Assembly (NCBI GenBank): GCA_002946415.1
Contig: NJPS01000010.1
Span: forward strand, 1 to 64,000
Length of the DNA: 64,000 bases
Direction: 5' to 3'
Source of the DNA: Rutstroemia sp. NJR-2017a BVV2
Taxonomy: Eukaryota > Ascomycota > Leotiomycetes > Helotiales > Rutstroemiaceae
Positions 33,546 to 45,513 of this stretch are shown in pieces; the stretch's first letter is position 1, and the number at the start of each line of letters is the position of its first letter. A program made the translations under genes and the position numbers. The notes under the pieces are model-generated. The model saw only the letters and a program-made list of their open reading frames with translations. It was not told where the DNA came from and searched no databases.

Positions 33546-36135
33546 ATGTTCTGCAATGCATGTCAAGACATCTTCTCGAGTCCACGAAAGCTCTCCTACG
33601 GTACTTACTACCCCTGGCAGCAAAATGTGGCCTCCTTTCAGGCTGCCCTACGAATAGGATGCCATCTTTGTAACCTCATCGAGGAGAGTCGATCATACGA
33701 CGGGGACCCAAATGAAGCATTTCCAGAAGGTATCAGGTACGCTTTCAAGGCTCTCAATCCAAAATGGGCGTGCTCTGGAGAAGGCCAAAAGTGGCTTGCC
33801 CCTCAGACCGGAAGCTGCGATGAGGATGAGGAAAGAGAAGCGGACTCCTATTGGAATCAATTTGAAATGGACCCTACGCCAAATGGATTGGCATCGCTTC
33901 TCGCTATGGATTCAGAGAGGCTCGTTAGTGAGGCGGCAAACTCCTGGCTAGTACTTGAGTTTTATGGGGCACGTGATCAGATTGTGTTGCCCATGGAGCT
34001 TGCTACTGGTAAGCATTCACTCCATTGGGGTTTCCCACGGCTAACAGAGACAGGGGATGAGGTCGAAGAGCTAGCGCAGAGGAATATCGATGAACAAACC
34101 TCGACAGGTTGCGTAGAGAACCTCCAAATCAGCAGAACCTGGCTTCACAACTGCCTGACCAACCATCCCTCCTGCGGACCTCACCAGCCTGAGTCCTGGC
34201 TCCCTACCCGCCTCCTTGATGTTGGATCCAGTGATAGCCAAAATATCCGTCTCATCCTAGGCTCTTCCTTGGATGCAGAAACTCAGTACGTAGCCTTGAG
34301 CCATCGATGGGGTACCAACAAGGGCTGCGAACTCAATTCGGGCAATATCACAGCCTACCAAGAGACAATACCCCTCTCTGATATTTCCGCCACCGTAAGA
34401 GACTCCGTTGCAGTTACTCGAGCCTTAGGGTTTCAATATTTATGGGTGGATACTATGTGCATTATCCAGGACGATGACAGCGACTGGACTTGGCAGTCAG
34501 CCACTATGTCCAAAGTCTATGGTCTATCGATGTGTACCATTGCGGCAGTAAATAGTGGATTCGGCTCCCAGGGCTACTTTACCAACAGAAACCAATATCG
34601 GATCCGGCCATGCCGCGTACCGAACCCATTTAGGACGGTCAGCAAGTATTCCTTCAATGTCAGGTCGCAATACCTCCACCGTATCCACGAGAGGGAAGTC
34701 AAGGGTTCGCTATGGTACAACCGAGGTTGGGTTTTCCAAGAGCGGACGCTTTCGCCTCGCCTCTTGATATTTTCCGGGACCCAGATTCTATGGGCCTGCG
34801 AGCAGCTGCAAGCTGCCGAAACGTGGCCGTGCGGAAAGACGAGAGAGCACCACATCGACCGTTTTGAGTCGTTCAAGGTCGAAAAGGCTCGATTTTATAA
34901 GCTACTGGACCGTTCGTGTGGCGTGTTAATAAATCAATCTACCTGGTGGACGTTCCTCAAAGACTACATGGCGTCAGCAGAGTTGACGAAGAAATCTGAT
35001 AAACTCGTTGCTATCCAAGGCATCGCTACTCTCATCCAAAACCTCACGGGCGTGAGCTATTCCGGCGGGTTTTGGCTAAACGATAACTTACCAGAGTCTC
35101 TACTTTGGAAAGCCGCCCCCGTCAAATTGCCCCGCCCGAAGGAGTATCGCGCGCCTTCGTGGTCCTGGGCGGCAGTAGATGGTACTATAGAACTCAACAA
35201 TAATGATTCTCAGAGTACAAGAAGCCTTATTCGTGTAATTGGGCATGAAAGTATCCCACACGACTTGGCGCAAAGCGGCAGGAGTACGCGGGAGGCGCTA
35301 AAAGTCGCGGGGATGCTTTTACATGCCACCATCATAATATCCCAGGAAGGAGATCGTTGTGACAGGGTGGTAACGATTGAGTATTCCAAGACTGTAAGTA
35401 GACCACCCATCAGAGAACAATAAGATCAATCCTAACTTCTACAAGATAGCAGCGCGGATCGATACTGTCTTCCGAATAATATGGATCGAATGGATCGTCC
35501 CAGTTTCTCTGCTCTTATGGAAGTACGGGATAAAATACATCTACATTGTTATAGGTGTGTTGCTTCTCATAGCTCTGATTCCAGTGGTCATAGCTCTCAT
35601 CATAGCTTTAATACCCGTGGCTATTGGATTGATTCCAGTTCTGGCTGTTCTCTATATTCTCGGCGAAGCGCTTTGGTTTATCGGCAAACTCTGTAGGACT
35701 TGTTGGATCGACGTTTACCCCTTCTGCTGCTTTTGCATTGCTCGTCAAGCAGTGAAGAAGGCAGAAATTCAGAATATGGAAGTGACACGGCGGCGGGAGG
35801 AGGCAGTGGCAAGGACAGAGCGTTTTTTTGAGGATTTGGAGAGGGGCATTCACTTGGCTGATATACATGAGGTACATACCGAGGAGATAAAGGTTGATGA
35901 TGGAACCAATATCGGGGCAAGTTGCTGCTTAGATACTCATCTGCCTGCATGCAGTATGATAGACGTCCTTTTCTCCCCAGTTGTCGAAAGGGGGAGCGTA
36001 ACTTCTGGTCTTCTCCTTCGCTTGATTGATGGAACCGTGGATCATTATGAGCGACTGGGAGTATTCGAGGCATCGCACCAGCAACTTAAGATATTGCATT
36101 ATCCTTCAAAGCAGGAGATATTTTTACTAGTTTAA
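33546..36135 (+). CDS. HET-domain protein with C-terminal membrane segments, two exons
   Basis: Exon 1 is 33,546-35,393 and exon 2 is 35,446-36,135. The 52-bp intron starts GTAAGT, has a CTAAC branch-like site at 35,432-35,436 and ends ACAAG. Joining keeps the frame and gives about 846 residues. An upstream in-frame ATG at 33,492 exists, but MFCNACQDIF at 33,546 resembles the usual MLCxxCQxIF start of this family. The HET domain includes YVALSHRWG (about residue 248), ATVRDSVAVTRALGFQYLWV followed by DTMCIIQDD (about 282-310), SKVYGLSMCTIAAV and RGWVFQERTLSPRLLIF. Exon 2 opens with long hydrophobic runs (VIGVLLLIALIPVVIALIIA and on), predicting two or three membrane segments, then a charged helix. 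It ends with LLLRLIDGTVDHYERLGVFE, typical of HET C-termini. Membrane segments within a HET protein are uncommon. No RIP-type damage. Role inferred: allorecognition or cell death. Confidence 0.85.
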
Positions 36136-37149
36136 TTCTGAGATAGTAAATATATATCAAATACAATTATACGAAATCGATAATATATTCGAAATTAATT
36201 ATAATATCAATATTGGAACTACTTTAATAAAATAGATAGAATAAATAAATTAATATCTATTTATAATTATAAAATAGATTTAGAATTAAATTTATTTATT
36301 AAAGTTAGTTTATAATATATTTGAATAAATTTGAAATTCGAGTATAATATTATAAATACTTATCTTCTGAATTATATAAAAGTGGTTAAGATTTTAAATA
36401 CTAATAATTAGTAAAAATAGTAATATTATTATAAGTTTATTATTAAAAATAGTTATATAAAGAATCGAATAATTATAATAATAGATAAATAAATAGTAAA
36501 TTGAATTAAGTACAAAGTTTTATATATTAAAGAAAACTATTTAATTATATAGATCTTTATATTTTATAAAGTAGATTAATAGATTTCTTTATTAATTTAT
36601 AAAGAAACTAGTAAACTAGTTTATTAATTTATCTTCTTATCTAAGATTCTATTAAAGATATCTATAATTCTCTAGATATTATTTCTATAATAGATATCTC
36701 TTTATTTAGGATATTGTTTCTTTTAAAGATATATTAATTATTATAGATATCTTTTCTAACTTTATATTAAGGATAAAGATATCTAGATTTCTCTTTACTA
36801 TATAATCTTTATATAATAGTTTATTTTATTAAATATAGATAACTATTTTTTAAATCTAAAGTTCTCAAATATCTATATAGTTTAGAGTTATAATATATAA
36901 ATAAAGTTTATTTAATATAATATTAATTTTATTATATTTTTTCTTATAACTTTATAAAAAAGTAAAATATATAATAATATAATTATTATTATCGAGTTTG
37001 AATAAAGTAAATTATAATGAAACTTTATAATAATATATCAAGATAATTAAAAAATAAAAAATAAAAAAAATGAACAAAAAAGAAAAAAGAAAATAATTTC
37101 CAATCAAGATATTATAAATTTGCAAGAATTATTAGAGAATAGGAGATTT
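36136..37149. other. AT-rich spacer, no gene recognised
   Basis: RIP-type AT-rich DNA between the second HET gene and TLH copy B. AGATATCT-containing words recur between about 36,650 and 36,810. I see no coding pattern. Confidence 0.5.
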
Positions 37150-40100
37150 AACTATAATTATATAACGGATTTGGAGTTAAGTCTATTTGTTTTTTATATA
37201 AATTTTTAATATCGATTTGCTAAGAGAGTTAAGTTTATTTAGATCAAGTTTATTTATTAGAGTTAGATATTCCCGGGTTTGGACAAAGTTCAAATTCGAA
37301 TATAAATTAAAATTAACTAATATAATATTAATATTATCGAGTTTTTCTCTAGAATCTTATAAGAAAGTAAATTATATAATAAGATAGTTATTATTATCGA
37401 TTTTTGATAAAGTGAGTTTATATATAGATTATATAATTTATATAAAGATCCTATCTATTTATATATAGATTAAATTATAAAAAGTATAAACTTTATTTAG
37501 TTAAATATTTATCCTAAGTATCTAATAAAGTACAAAAATATAAATAAATCAAATTGGAAATATCTATTAATTATTATAATATATAGATTTATAATATAAA
37601 TATAGAATATATTTAAACCAACTATTATAATATATAAATTCAAAGTATAAATATAGAATATATTTAAACAATAAAGTCTATATAGAATAATTCAAGAAAT
37701 ATAAGAAATTTTATATATTTCAAATTTAAAAATAAAAATTATTTAATATATCTAATATTATAGAACTATTTGTTTATTTCCTAATATAAAGAGTTATTAT
37801 ATATTCGATATATAAATATATTATATTACCTAGTTATATCGATATCTATTTGAAAGATAAATAGAAATATCAAATAATAAAAAGTAATTAAGAATAGATT
37901 ATAGAAGTTATCCAAGTTATTTAAGAATTGAAAACTAAGATAACAAAGTTGAATTATTTAATATTTCCTTTAATAAATAACTCCTTTATCTTTATATTAT
38001 AATAAACTTAGATCGATAAATTAAGATATCAATTATATAATAAATATAATAATTTATATCTATATATTATATATTAAGTCCGAAAAATTCAAGAATATTA
38101 TTATTAAGTATATTAATAAAAGAATCTATAAAAAAAAGACTAATTAGAAATAGAAAGAGATATATTAGTTTTATTAAGAAATAAGATCTATTACTAATAT
38201 TTTTTTATATATAGATTAGAGATTTAGTATTTCGAGATTTAAGTAATAAGATTATATTCGATTATATTATCTAAAGATATCGATTTAAAGATTATTAGGA
38301 AACGATTAAATTAGGAAATATAATAAACTGAAGAAAAAATCTATTATCAGATTATCAAACTAGAAGAATCCCAAAAACCTAATCTATAATTATATTAAAT
38401 AGAATAAATCGAATATTTAGATATATTAGATTAGAAGAAATTATAAATATTAGTTATTCTTATAAAAGATAATAAATCTAAATTAGAAATATTATATAAG
38501 ATATTTGATTAATTAATTTAAGATATATAATATTATTATATTCGATTAGTAATAGAGTTAGAGATATTATTTGAAATAAACCAAAAAAAGATAAATAAAG
38601 ATATCTGAATATTATTTAATAGTTAAATAAATATTACTACTATTTTATAATATATAGAGATTTATAGATAGTTAATATATTATATTTTCTAATATAAAGA
38701 TATTGAATCTGAGAAATAGTTAGAATTTAAATTGATAAAAAGATAATAAATAACTATTAATAAAATATAGATAAATATAAAGAAATTTATATAATAGAAA
38801 AAAGAATATAAAGGAGATTCAGGAAGTAAAATAGAAGTTAAAATAAAAAATAAAATAGAAGATAGAATAAAAAGTAAGATAGGAAATAAAATAAAAAGCA
38901 AAATAAAAAAGAGAGTAGAAAGTAGAATAAAAAGTAAAATAAAAAGCAAAATAGGAAATAAAGTAAGAAGTAAAATAAAGAAAGAAAAGGAAGATTTAAA
39001 AAATAAAATAGAGAAGAAAAAGAGAGATTTAGAAAGTAAAATAGAGAAGAAAAAAAAAGATTTAGAAAATAGAATAGAAAAAAGAGAAAATTCAAAAAGT
39101 AAAATAAAAAAGAAAGAAGATTTAGAAAATAAAATAGAAAAAGAAGAAGATTTAAAAAATAAAATAAAAAAGGAAAAGAGAGAATCGAATAAAGAAATTA
39201 AATAAATAAACTAAATTCAATAATAGATTTTATAAATATAGATTATATTATTAAACTAGCTATTATAAGATAACAAATATAAAAATATATTAATTAGTAA
39301 ATTAGCTATTTTAAATATATAAGAAGATAAAGAATAGTTAGATATTAAAAATTATATATCTAAATATTTAGTTATAATCAAGTTAGTTTAGTTAATAGTT
39401 ATCTAAAAAATATATAAATATTAATAAAAGATTATTATCTAATATAAAGAATATAAATAGAATATTAAGGTTATCTAGAAGAAAATATCTAGTTATTATA
39501 TATTAACTTAGAAATTAGTATATTTATTTATAATTATAATCTATAATAGTTAAGATCTCTAATCTATATAATAGTTATATTATAACTAATTATATAGTTT
39601 CAAGATCTGATATATTATTATTACTAAAAAGAAGATCTAATAGATTAGAAATAATATATTATATTCTAAAATTCAATTTAATATAAATTAATTCTATAGA
39701 ATAATTTATAGATTGATAAAGAAGACTTAAGAGAAGTTAGTAAAGAAATTAATAGTTATAAAGATAGATAAAAATAAAAATATAGATATAATATAAATAC
39801 TTCTAATTTTATAAAACTATATAATAAACTAACTATCCGAGATTTAGATAAAGTAATTATTTTTAGAAAATAAATAGAATCTATTTACTATATATAAATA
39901 ATAGTAATTATATAAGAAGATATATAAAGAAAAGTAATTATAAAAATAATTTATAAATAGAATAGAAAAATAAAAGAGAGAAACTATTATTATATATTAA
40001 TATTATATAGAATAGTTCTAAGAGTTATTATAGATATTAATATATTTATATAATAAATAACTTATTTATATTTTAGATTTATTAGATATATAATAGAAGA

Positions 40101-42647
40101 ATATAATATATAAAAGTATTTAGAATATTTTCATTAAGAAAAAGTTAGTTATATTTATAGTTATATATTATAAAGGATATTGAAATAGTAATAATATCAA
40201 GATTATATATCAGTATTTGTTATATAAGATAGAGAAGTTATTAGTATATTATTTATAATTAGTAATTCTATTTTAGAAGAAAGTATAGTTTTAGATAATA
40301 AGAAGATCGAATAATAGTTTATTTATATAAAAAGATAAAGAAAAGAAGAAATATTAATAATAAATAAGATTAAAGTAGAAATTATTATTATTATTCTAGA
40401 AAAATAAAGATATTATTTTAAAATAGAAGAGAGATAATCTAGAAAATAAAGATATAGATAAGAATATAGATAAAAATATAGATAAAAATATAAATAAGTT
40501 ATAAAGTTAATAAAGATTATAAGTTTAGTAATAGTTTTATTTATAGATATTTAAATAAATATAGAAGATTTTAAAAGAAGATATTATATAATAGATAAGA
40601 ATAAATATATTAAATATTAATATATATTACTAGATTATTATTATTATATCTTGATAATATTATTATAAAGACTAATTCGAGGAAGAGAAAATAATATTAG
40701 ATAATAATAAAGAATAGGATAAAGATAATATCAAAGAAAATAATTTATAGAATTTATAAATTAGTTATAGAACTTATATAATTAATATAATTTATATCTA
40801 GAAGTTAATAGAAAGTAATAATTCTATTATTAGTTATCGAGAGAAGTTCCAATATATTAGTTATATATAATATTATTTTTTAAAGTTTCTATTTATTTAT
40901 TAAAAAAAAGATATAAGTAAAAGAACTAAATAAAAATAATAAGTATATAAAAAGAAGATATAGAATATATAATAAACTCGGTGGAAGTAATTATATAATA
41001 TCGATATCTATATTATATTGGAGAAGATATTAAAGAATATAATATAATTCCAAGAATTATAAGAACTTATATTATAAACTATTATAAAATACTAGAACTT
41101 TATTATAATTATAATAGATATCAGAATAAAGAAGATATTATTATTTTAGTTATTAATTAAGAATATAAATTCTGGGATAATTATTATTATTAGTCTATTA
41201 GTATTATTATAAAAATATATAATAAAGTGATATTAATAAATAGAGATTTTATATATAAAATAGAACCTTTACTAGTATTATTCCTCTAGCTAGATAGTTA
41301 TTATTATATTGAAAGTTATAATTAATAAGATATTTAAGATATTTTTAGATTAGTTATAAAGATTATATTTATTAAAATAGTTTATATTTGATAAATATTA
41401 TATAATATTGAATAATATTACTAGATTCTAATTTAAGATATAATAAATAAAGGAATTAATAAAATAGGAAATATAAATAATATATTTGATAACTATATTA
41501 CTATTCTATATCAAACTCGAATTTATAAAGATTATATAAATCCTAACTAATAAGATATATATATTCCAGTCTTTTACTAGCTATCCCAATATTATATATA
41601 TTATAGTAGAATATAAAGAAAAGAAAAAGAATATATATAAACAAAAAAAGATTATAACTATATATTGGTTAATAAAGTAGAAGTTGGAAGAATATACTAT
41701 ATCTATAAAGATTATTATATATAATAATAGTATTATTACTATATAGAAGGTTAATTATATATTAGAGTATTATATATATTACTATAATATAAAGAAGATT
41801 ATTATTAAAGATAAGATTTAGAAGATATAAGAAAATACTAATAGATAGATAATAATAACTACTAATATATTTAGATTAGATATCAACTAGTTAGATATAT
41901 AGATAGTAATATATATAAAACCGATTTACCAGATATAGAATTATAATTAGAAGAATAAATATATAGAATAAGATAAATAATAAAGTGAAACTATTATTAT
42001 AATATTAGTAGAATAACAAAGGATATTATAAAAGATATAAATATATATATAATATTAGCTAGATTTATTCTATATTTCTATAATAGCTTAGAAGAAGTAG
42101 TAGATTAAATAATAGAAAATAAAGTGATTTATAAATAGAATTTAGTATTATTAGATATATTTAGATTAAGAGATAAATAGATAAATTAATTAGATAAAAT
42201 ATAAAAATAAGAAAAAGTATTATAATATATATCAAACTAGTAATATTATAATAAATAAATTAGATATCTAATAATAAATATATATCTTATATAAGTATAT
42301 AAAATAAAACCAATAAATTAATAATACTATAGATAATATTATTAATATACTTAATAATAATATTTCTATAAATTATAGATTTCCAAGTAATTTAAAATCT
42401 ATTTCTGGTTTATTATCTTTAGAATTCTAAGAGAATAGAGAAAGTTTTAATTTAGAATTAATAACTTATTAGATTAGTTTATAAGAATATAGATTATTTA
42501 TATCTTAATAGAATTAGTAATAATAGTAATAAATCTAAAAATAGATATAGAAATAATAAATAGATAACAAGATATAGAATATAAAGAATTATTTAAATTA
42601 ATAAATAAAGAAATATCTATTATATTATATCCAGAAATATATTAAAA
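37150..42647 (+). pseudogene. Telomere-linked RecQ-type helicase, copy B, heavily RIP-mutated
   Basis: A full-length counterpart of the helicase at 1195-6644, in the opposite orientation and aligned by eye over its length. The leader is 37,150-37,759, and the start codon is ATA at 37,760 where copy A has ATG. The block SLYRDIDLE aligns at about 38,260, the coding minisatellite at 38,820-39,185, motif I at about 41,115 (DIRIKK for GTGVGK), motif II at about 41,390 (DKYY for DECH/DECY) and motifs V-VI at about 41,855-42,010. Similarity ends at about 42,645, within the segment matching copy A at about 1795, so the last part is missing. Stops occur throughout, and differences from copy A are overwhelmingly transitions. 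It confirms that TLH is duplicated here and has been a RIP target. Confidence 0.88.
38820..39185 (+). repeat. Coding minisatellite of TLH copy B
   Basis: A purine-only array of AAATAAAATAGA-like 12-15-bp units followed by longer units containing GAAGATTTA. It is the RIP-mutated equivalent of the G-N-R-A minisatellite at 5276-5590 and somewhat longer. The opposite strand has misleading open frames rich in F, L and I that result only from this composition. Confidence 0.8.
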
Positions 42648-44218
42648 ACCCTAACTATAATTCCTGAATAAATTTTATATAAAATTTATTTATTATTCTA
42701 CCAAAATTTTAATATTGATTTGCTAAGATTATAAGATTTATTTAGTAAAATTTATTTATTAAAGTTAGATCTATATCTATCTAAATATAATTTGGATTTA
42801 GTTCAATTCGAATATAAGTTAAATTCAATCTATATAATATCTATTCTATTAAATATTCTTTCTAAATCCTATTCGAAGATAAGTTATATAAAGAAATTAT
42901 TAGTATTATCGATTTTTGATAGAGTAAATCTATATATAAATTATATTTACTAATATAGAAGTTAATTTATTTATATATAAACCTAGTTATAAAATATATA
43001 AACTAAATCTATCTATATATAAATCTAATTAGTAAAATATTAAAATAAAAGTATAAAAATATAAATAGAAAATAATAACTAACTATTCTATATATAGAAT
43101 AGAATATAGATACCAAATATATAAAGATAGTTAGATATAAAAAGAAAGGAAAAAGAAATAAAGAAGATTTATTTTTGAAAGAAAAATTGAAATTAGTATT
43201 TAAAGTAATATTCAAAGTAGTATTTAAAAAAAGAATCAAATTATAAATCTATTTATTTATTTATCTATATTCAAAATTATAATTTGTATTATATACTAAT
43301 ATATTATATATCTAGCTAGATTTCTCTTTATTTAAGTAATTTTAATAGTTATAATATAACTAAGGAGATATAAAAATAAATTATAGATAAAATAAATTAA
43401 ATCAAAAAATTGATTTTAGATTAAACTAAATTAGATAAATTATCTATTCTGATTATTTTTATTCTATTTTCTATTTCTGAATTAGAACTATTTTAGATTA
43501 ATAAAAAGAAATATCTATTTATTTTATATATATATATTAATTACTAGTATTAAGTTATTCAAAAATATTATTGAAAAGAATATAATTAAATTAATACTAG
43601 AAAGAGAGAAGATTAATAAACCAATTATAAAATATTTATATTATAGATTTCTATTTATTACTAATAGTTTTTCTCTAAAGAATCTAGTTCTATATTTTTT
43701 GAAGTTCAAATAATAGAATTTTATTTTATTATACTATCTAGAGATATCGATTTAGAAATTATTAAGAAATAATTAAATTAGGAGATATAATAAATTAAAG
43801 AGAAAACTTATTACTAAATTATCAAATCAGAGGAATCTTAGAAATCTAATTTATAACTATATTAAATAGGATAAATCAAATATTTAAATATATTAAATTA
43901 GAAAGAATTATAAATATTAATTATCTTGATAAAAAATAACAAATCTAAATTAGAAATATTATATAAGATATTTGATTAGTTAATTCAAGATATATAATAT
44001 TATTATATTTAATTAATAATAAGATTAAAGATATTATTTGAAATAAATCGAAAGAAGATAAATAAAGATATTTGGATATTATTTGATAGTTAGATAGATA
44101 TTACTACTATTTTATAATATATAGAGGTTTATAAGTAATTAATATATTATATTTTCTAATATAAAGATATTGAATTTGAGAAATAATCAAGATTTAAATT
44201 AACGAAGAAATAATAGAT
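42648..44218 (+). pseudogene. TLH copy C: leader plus N-terminal part only
   Basis: It starts at CCCTAACTATAATT, immediately after copy B stops. 42,648-43,260 aligns with the TLH leader (GATTTGCTAAG, ATCGATTTTTGATA and TATATAAACTA blocks). 43,540-43,700 encodes a diverged version of the finger region, ending SSSIFFEVQIIE, comparable to GAQYFEVQVVG of copy A. 43,700-44,205 aligns closely with copy A 6130-5660. It stops after the stretch aligning with KQSGFKLTERQQIA, and copy D begins. The 5' segment differs from copies A and B, so it belongs to a TLH subfamily. RIP-saturated. Confidence 0.75.
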
Positions 44219-45299
44219 AACTAACTATAATTCTTAAATAAATCTTATATAAAATTCATTTATTCTTTTATCAAAATTTTAATATTGATTTACCAAAGCT
44301 ATAAGATTTATTTAATAAGATTTATTTATTAAAATTAGATCTATATCTATTTAAATATAGTTTAAATTTGATTCAAATTTAAATATAAATTAAGTTTAAT
44401 TTATATAATATCTATTTTATTAAATATTCCTTATAAATCTTATTCGAAAATAAATTATATAAAGAGATTATTATTATTATCGATTTTTGATAAGGTAAAT
44501 CTATATATAAACTATATTTACTAATATAGAGATTAATCTATCTATATATAGATCTAGTTATAAGATATATAAACTAAATCTGTTTATATATAGATCTAGT
44601 TAATAGAATATTAGAGTAAAAATATAAAAGTATAAATAGAAAATAATAACCAACTATTCTATATATAGAATAGAGTATAGATACCAAATATATAAAGATA
44701 ATTAAATATAAAAAGAGGAGAAAGAAAAATAAAGAAAGTTTATTTTTGAAAGAAGAATTGAAATCAGTATTTAAAGTAGTATTCAAAATAAAATTTAAAA
44801 AAAGAATTAAATTATAAATCTATTTATTTATTTATCTATATTCAAAATTATAATTTATATTATATACTAATATATTATATTATTTAGTTAGATTTTCTTC
44901 TATTTAAGTAATTCCAATAATTATAATATAACTAAAGAGATATAAAAATGGATTATAGATAAAATAAATTAGATTGAAAAATTGATTTTAGATCAAACTA
45001 AATTAGATAAGTTATTTATCTTGATTATTTCTATCTTATTTTCTATTCTCGAATTAGGATTATTCTAGATTAATAAAAAGAAATATCTATTTATTTTATA
45101 TATATATATTAGTTACTAATATCAAGTTATTTAAAAGTATTATCGAGAAGAATATAATTAAGTTAATATTAAGAAAAAAAGAGATTAATAAGCTAATTAT
45201 AAAATATCTATATTATAGATTTCTATTTATTACTAATAGTTTTTCTTTAAAAGATTTAGTTCTATATTTTTTGAGATTTAAGTAGTAGAATCCTATTCT
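44219..45299 (+). pseudogene. TLH copy D, first part (leader and finger region)
   Basis: A tandem duplicate of copy C with a 1,571-bp offset. The leader is 44,219-44,830 and the diverged finger region is at about 45,110-45,290. It is cut at 45,299 by a Gypsy element and continues at 51,638-52,086. The interruption falls in the GGATCCTGTCCTGC-equivalent sequence, which rejoins perfectly once the element and one ATTCT copy are removed. RIP-saturated. Confidence 0.78.
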
Positions 45300-45513
45300 T
45301 ATAATAAATCTTCAATAATAGAATAGATTTAGCTTTAGAATTAACAACTAAAGAACTAAGAAAGCTATAAAGCTCGAAAAGTTTAAATATAGGAGATTGA
45401 TTATATATAGAGTATATAGTATACTAATATTATAGTAGCTTAGATAAAGAGTTTGACTAAGTAAGTTTTAGATAGAGAACTAGCTCTAAACTATAATTAT
45501 GAAGTTTATTATA
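45300..45513 (-). repeat. Gypsy 3' LTR (left side)
   Basis: 214 bp, from TATAATAAATC to GAAGTTTATTATA on the plus strand. It matches 51,419-51,632 with mostly transition differences. Confidence 0.92.

Noticed and set aside
38689..39095. Minus-strand frames rich in F, L and I, looking like membrane proteins
   Set aside because: They arise from the purine-only plus strand of the RIP-mutated TLH minisatellite. The translated similarity to 5491-5724 reflects the shared repeat, not a gene.
43009..44786. Two similar minus-strand hydrophobic frames (43,009-43,239 and 44,574-44,786)
   Set aside because: They are antisense shadows within the duplicated TLH leader; their similarity only shows the tandem duplication of copies C and D.
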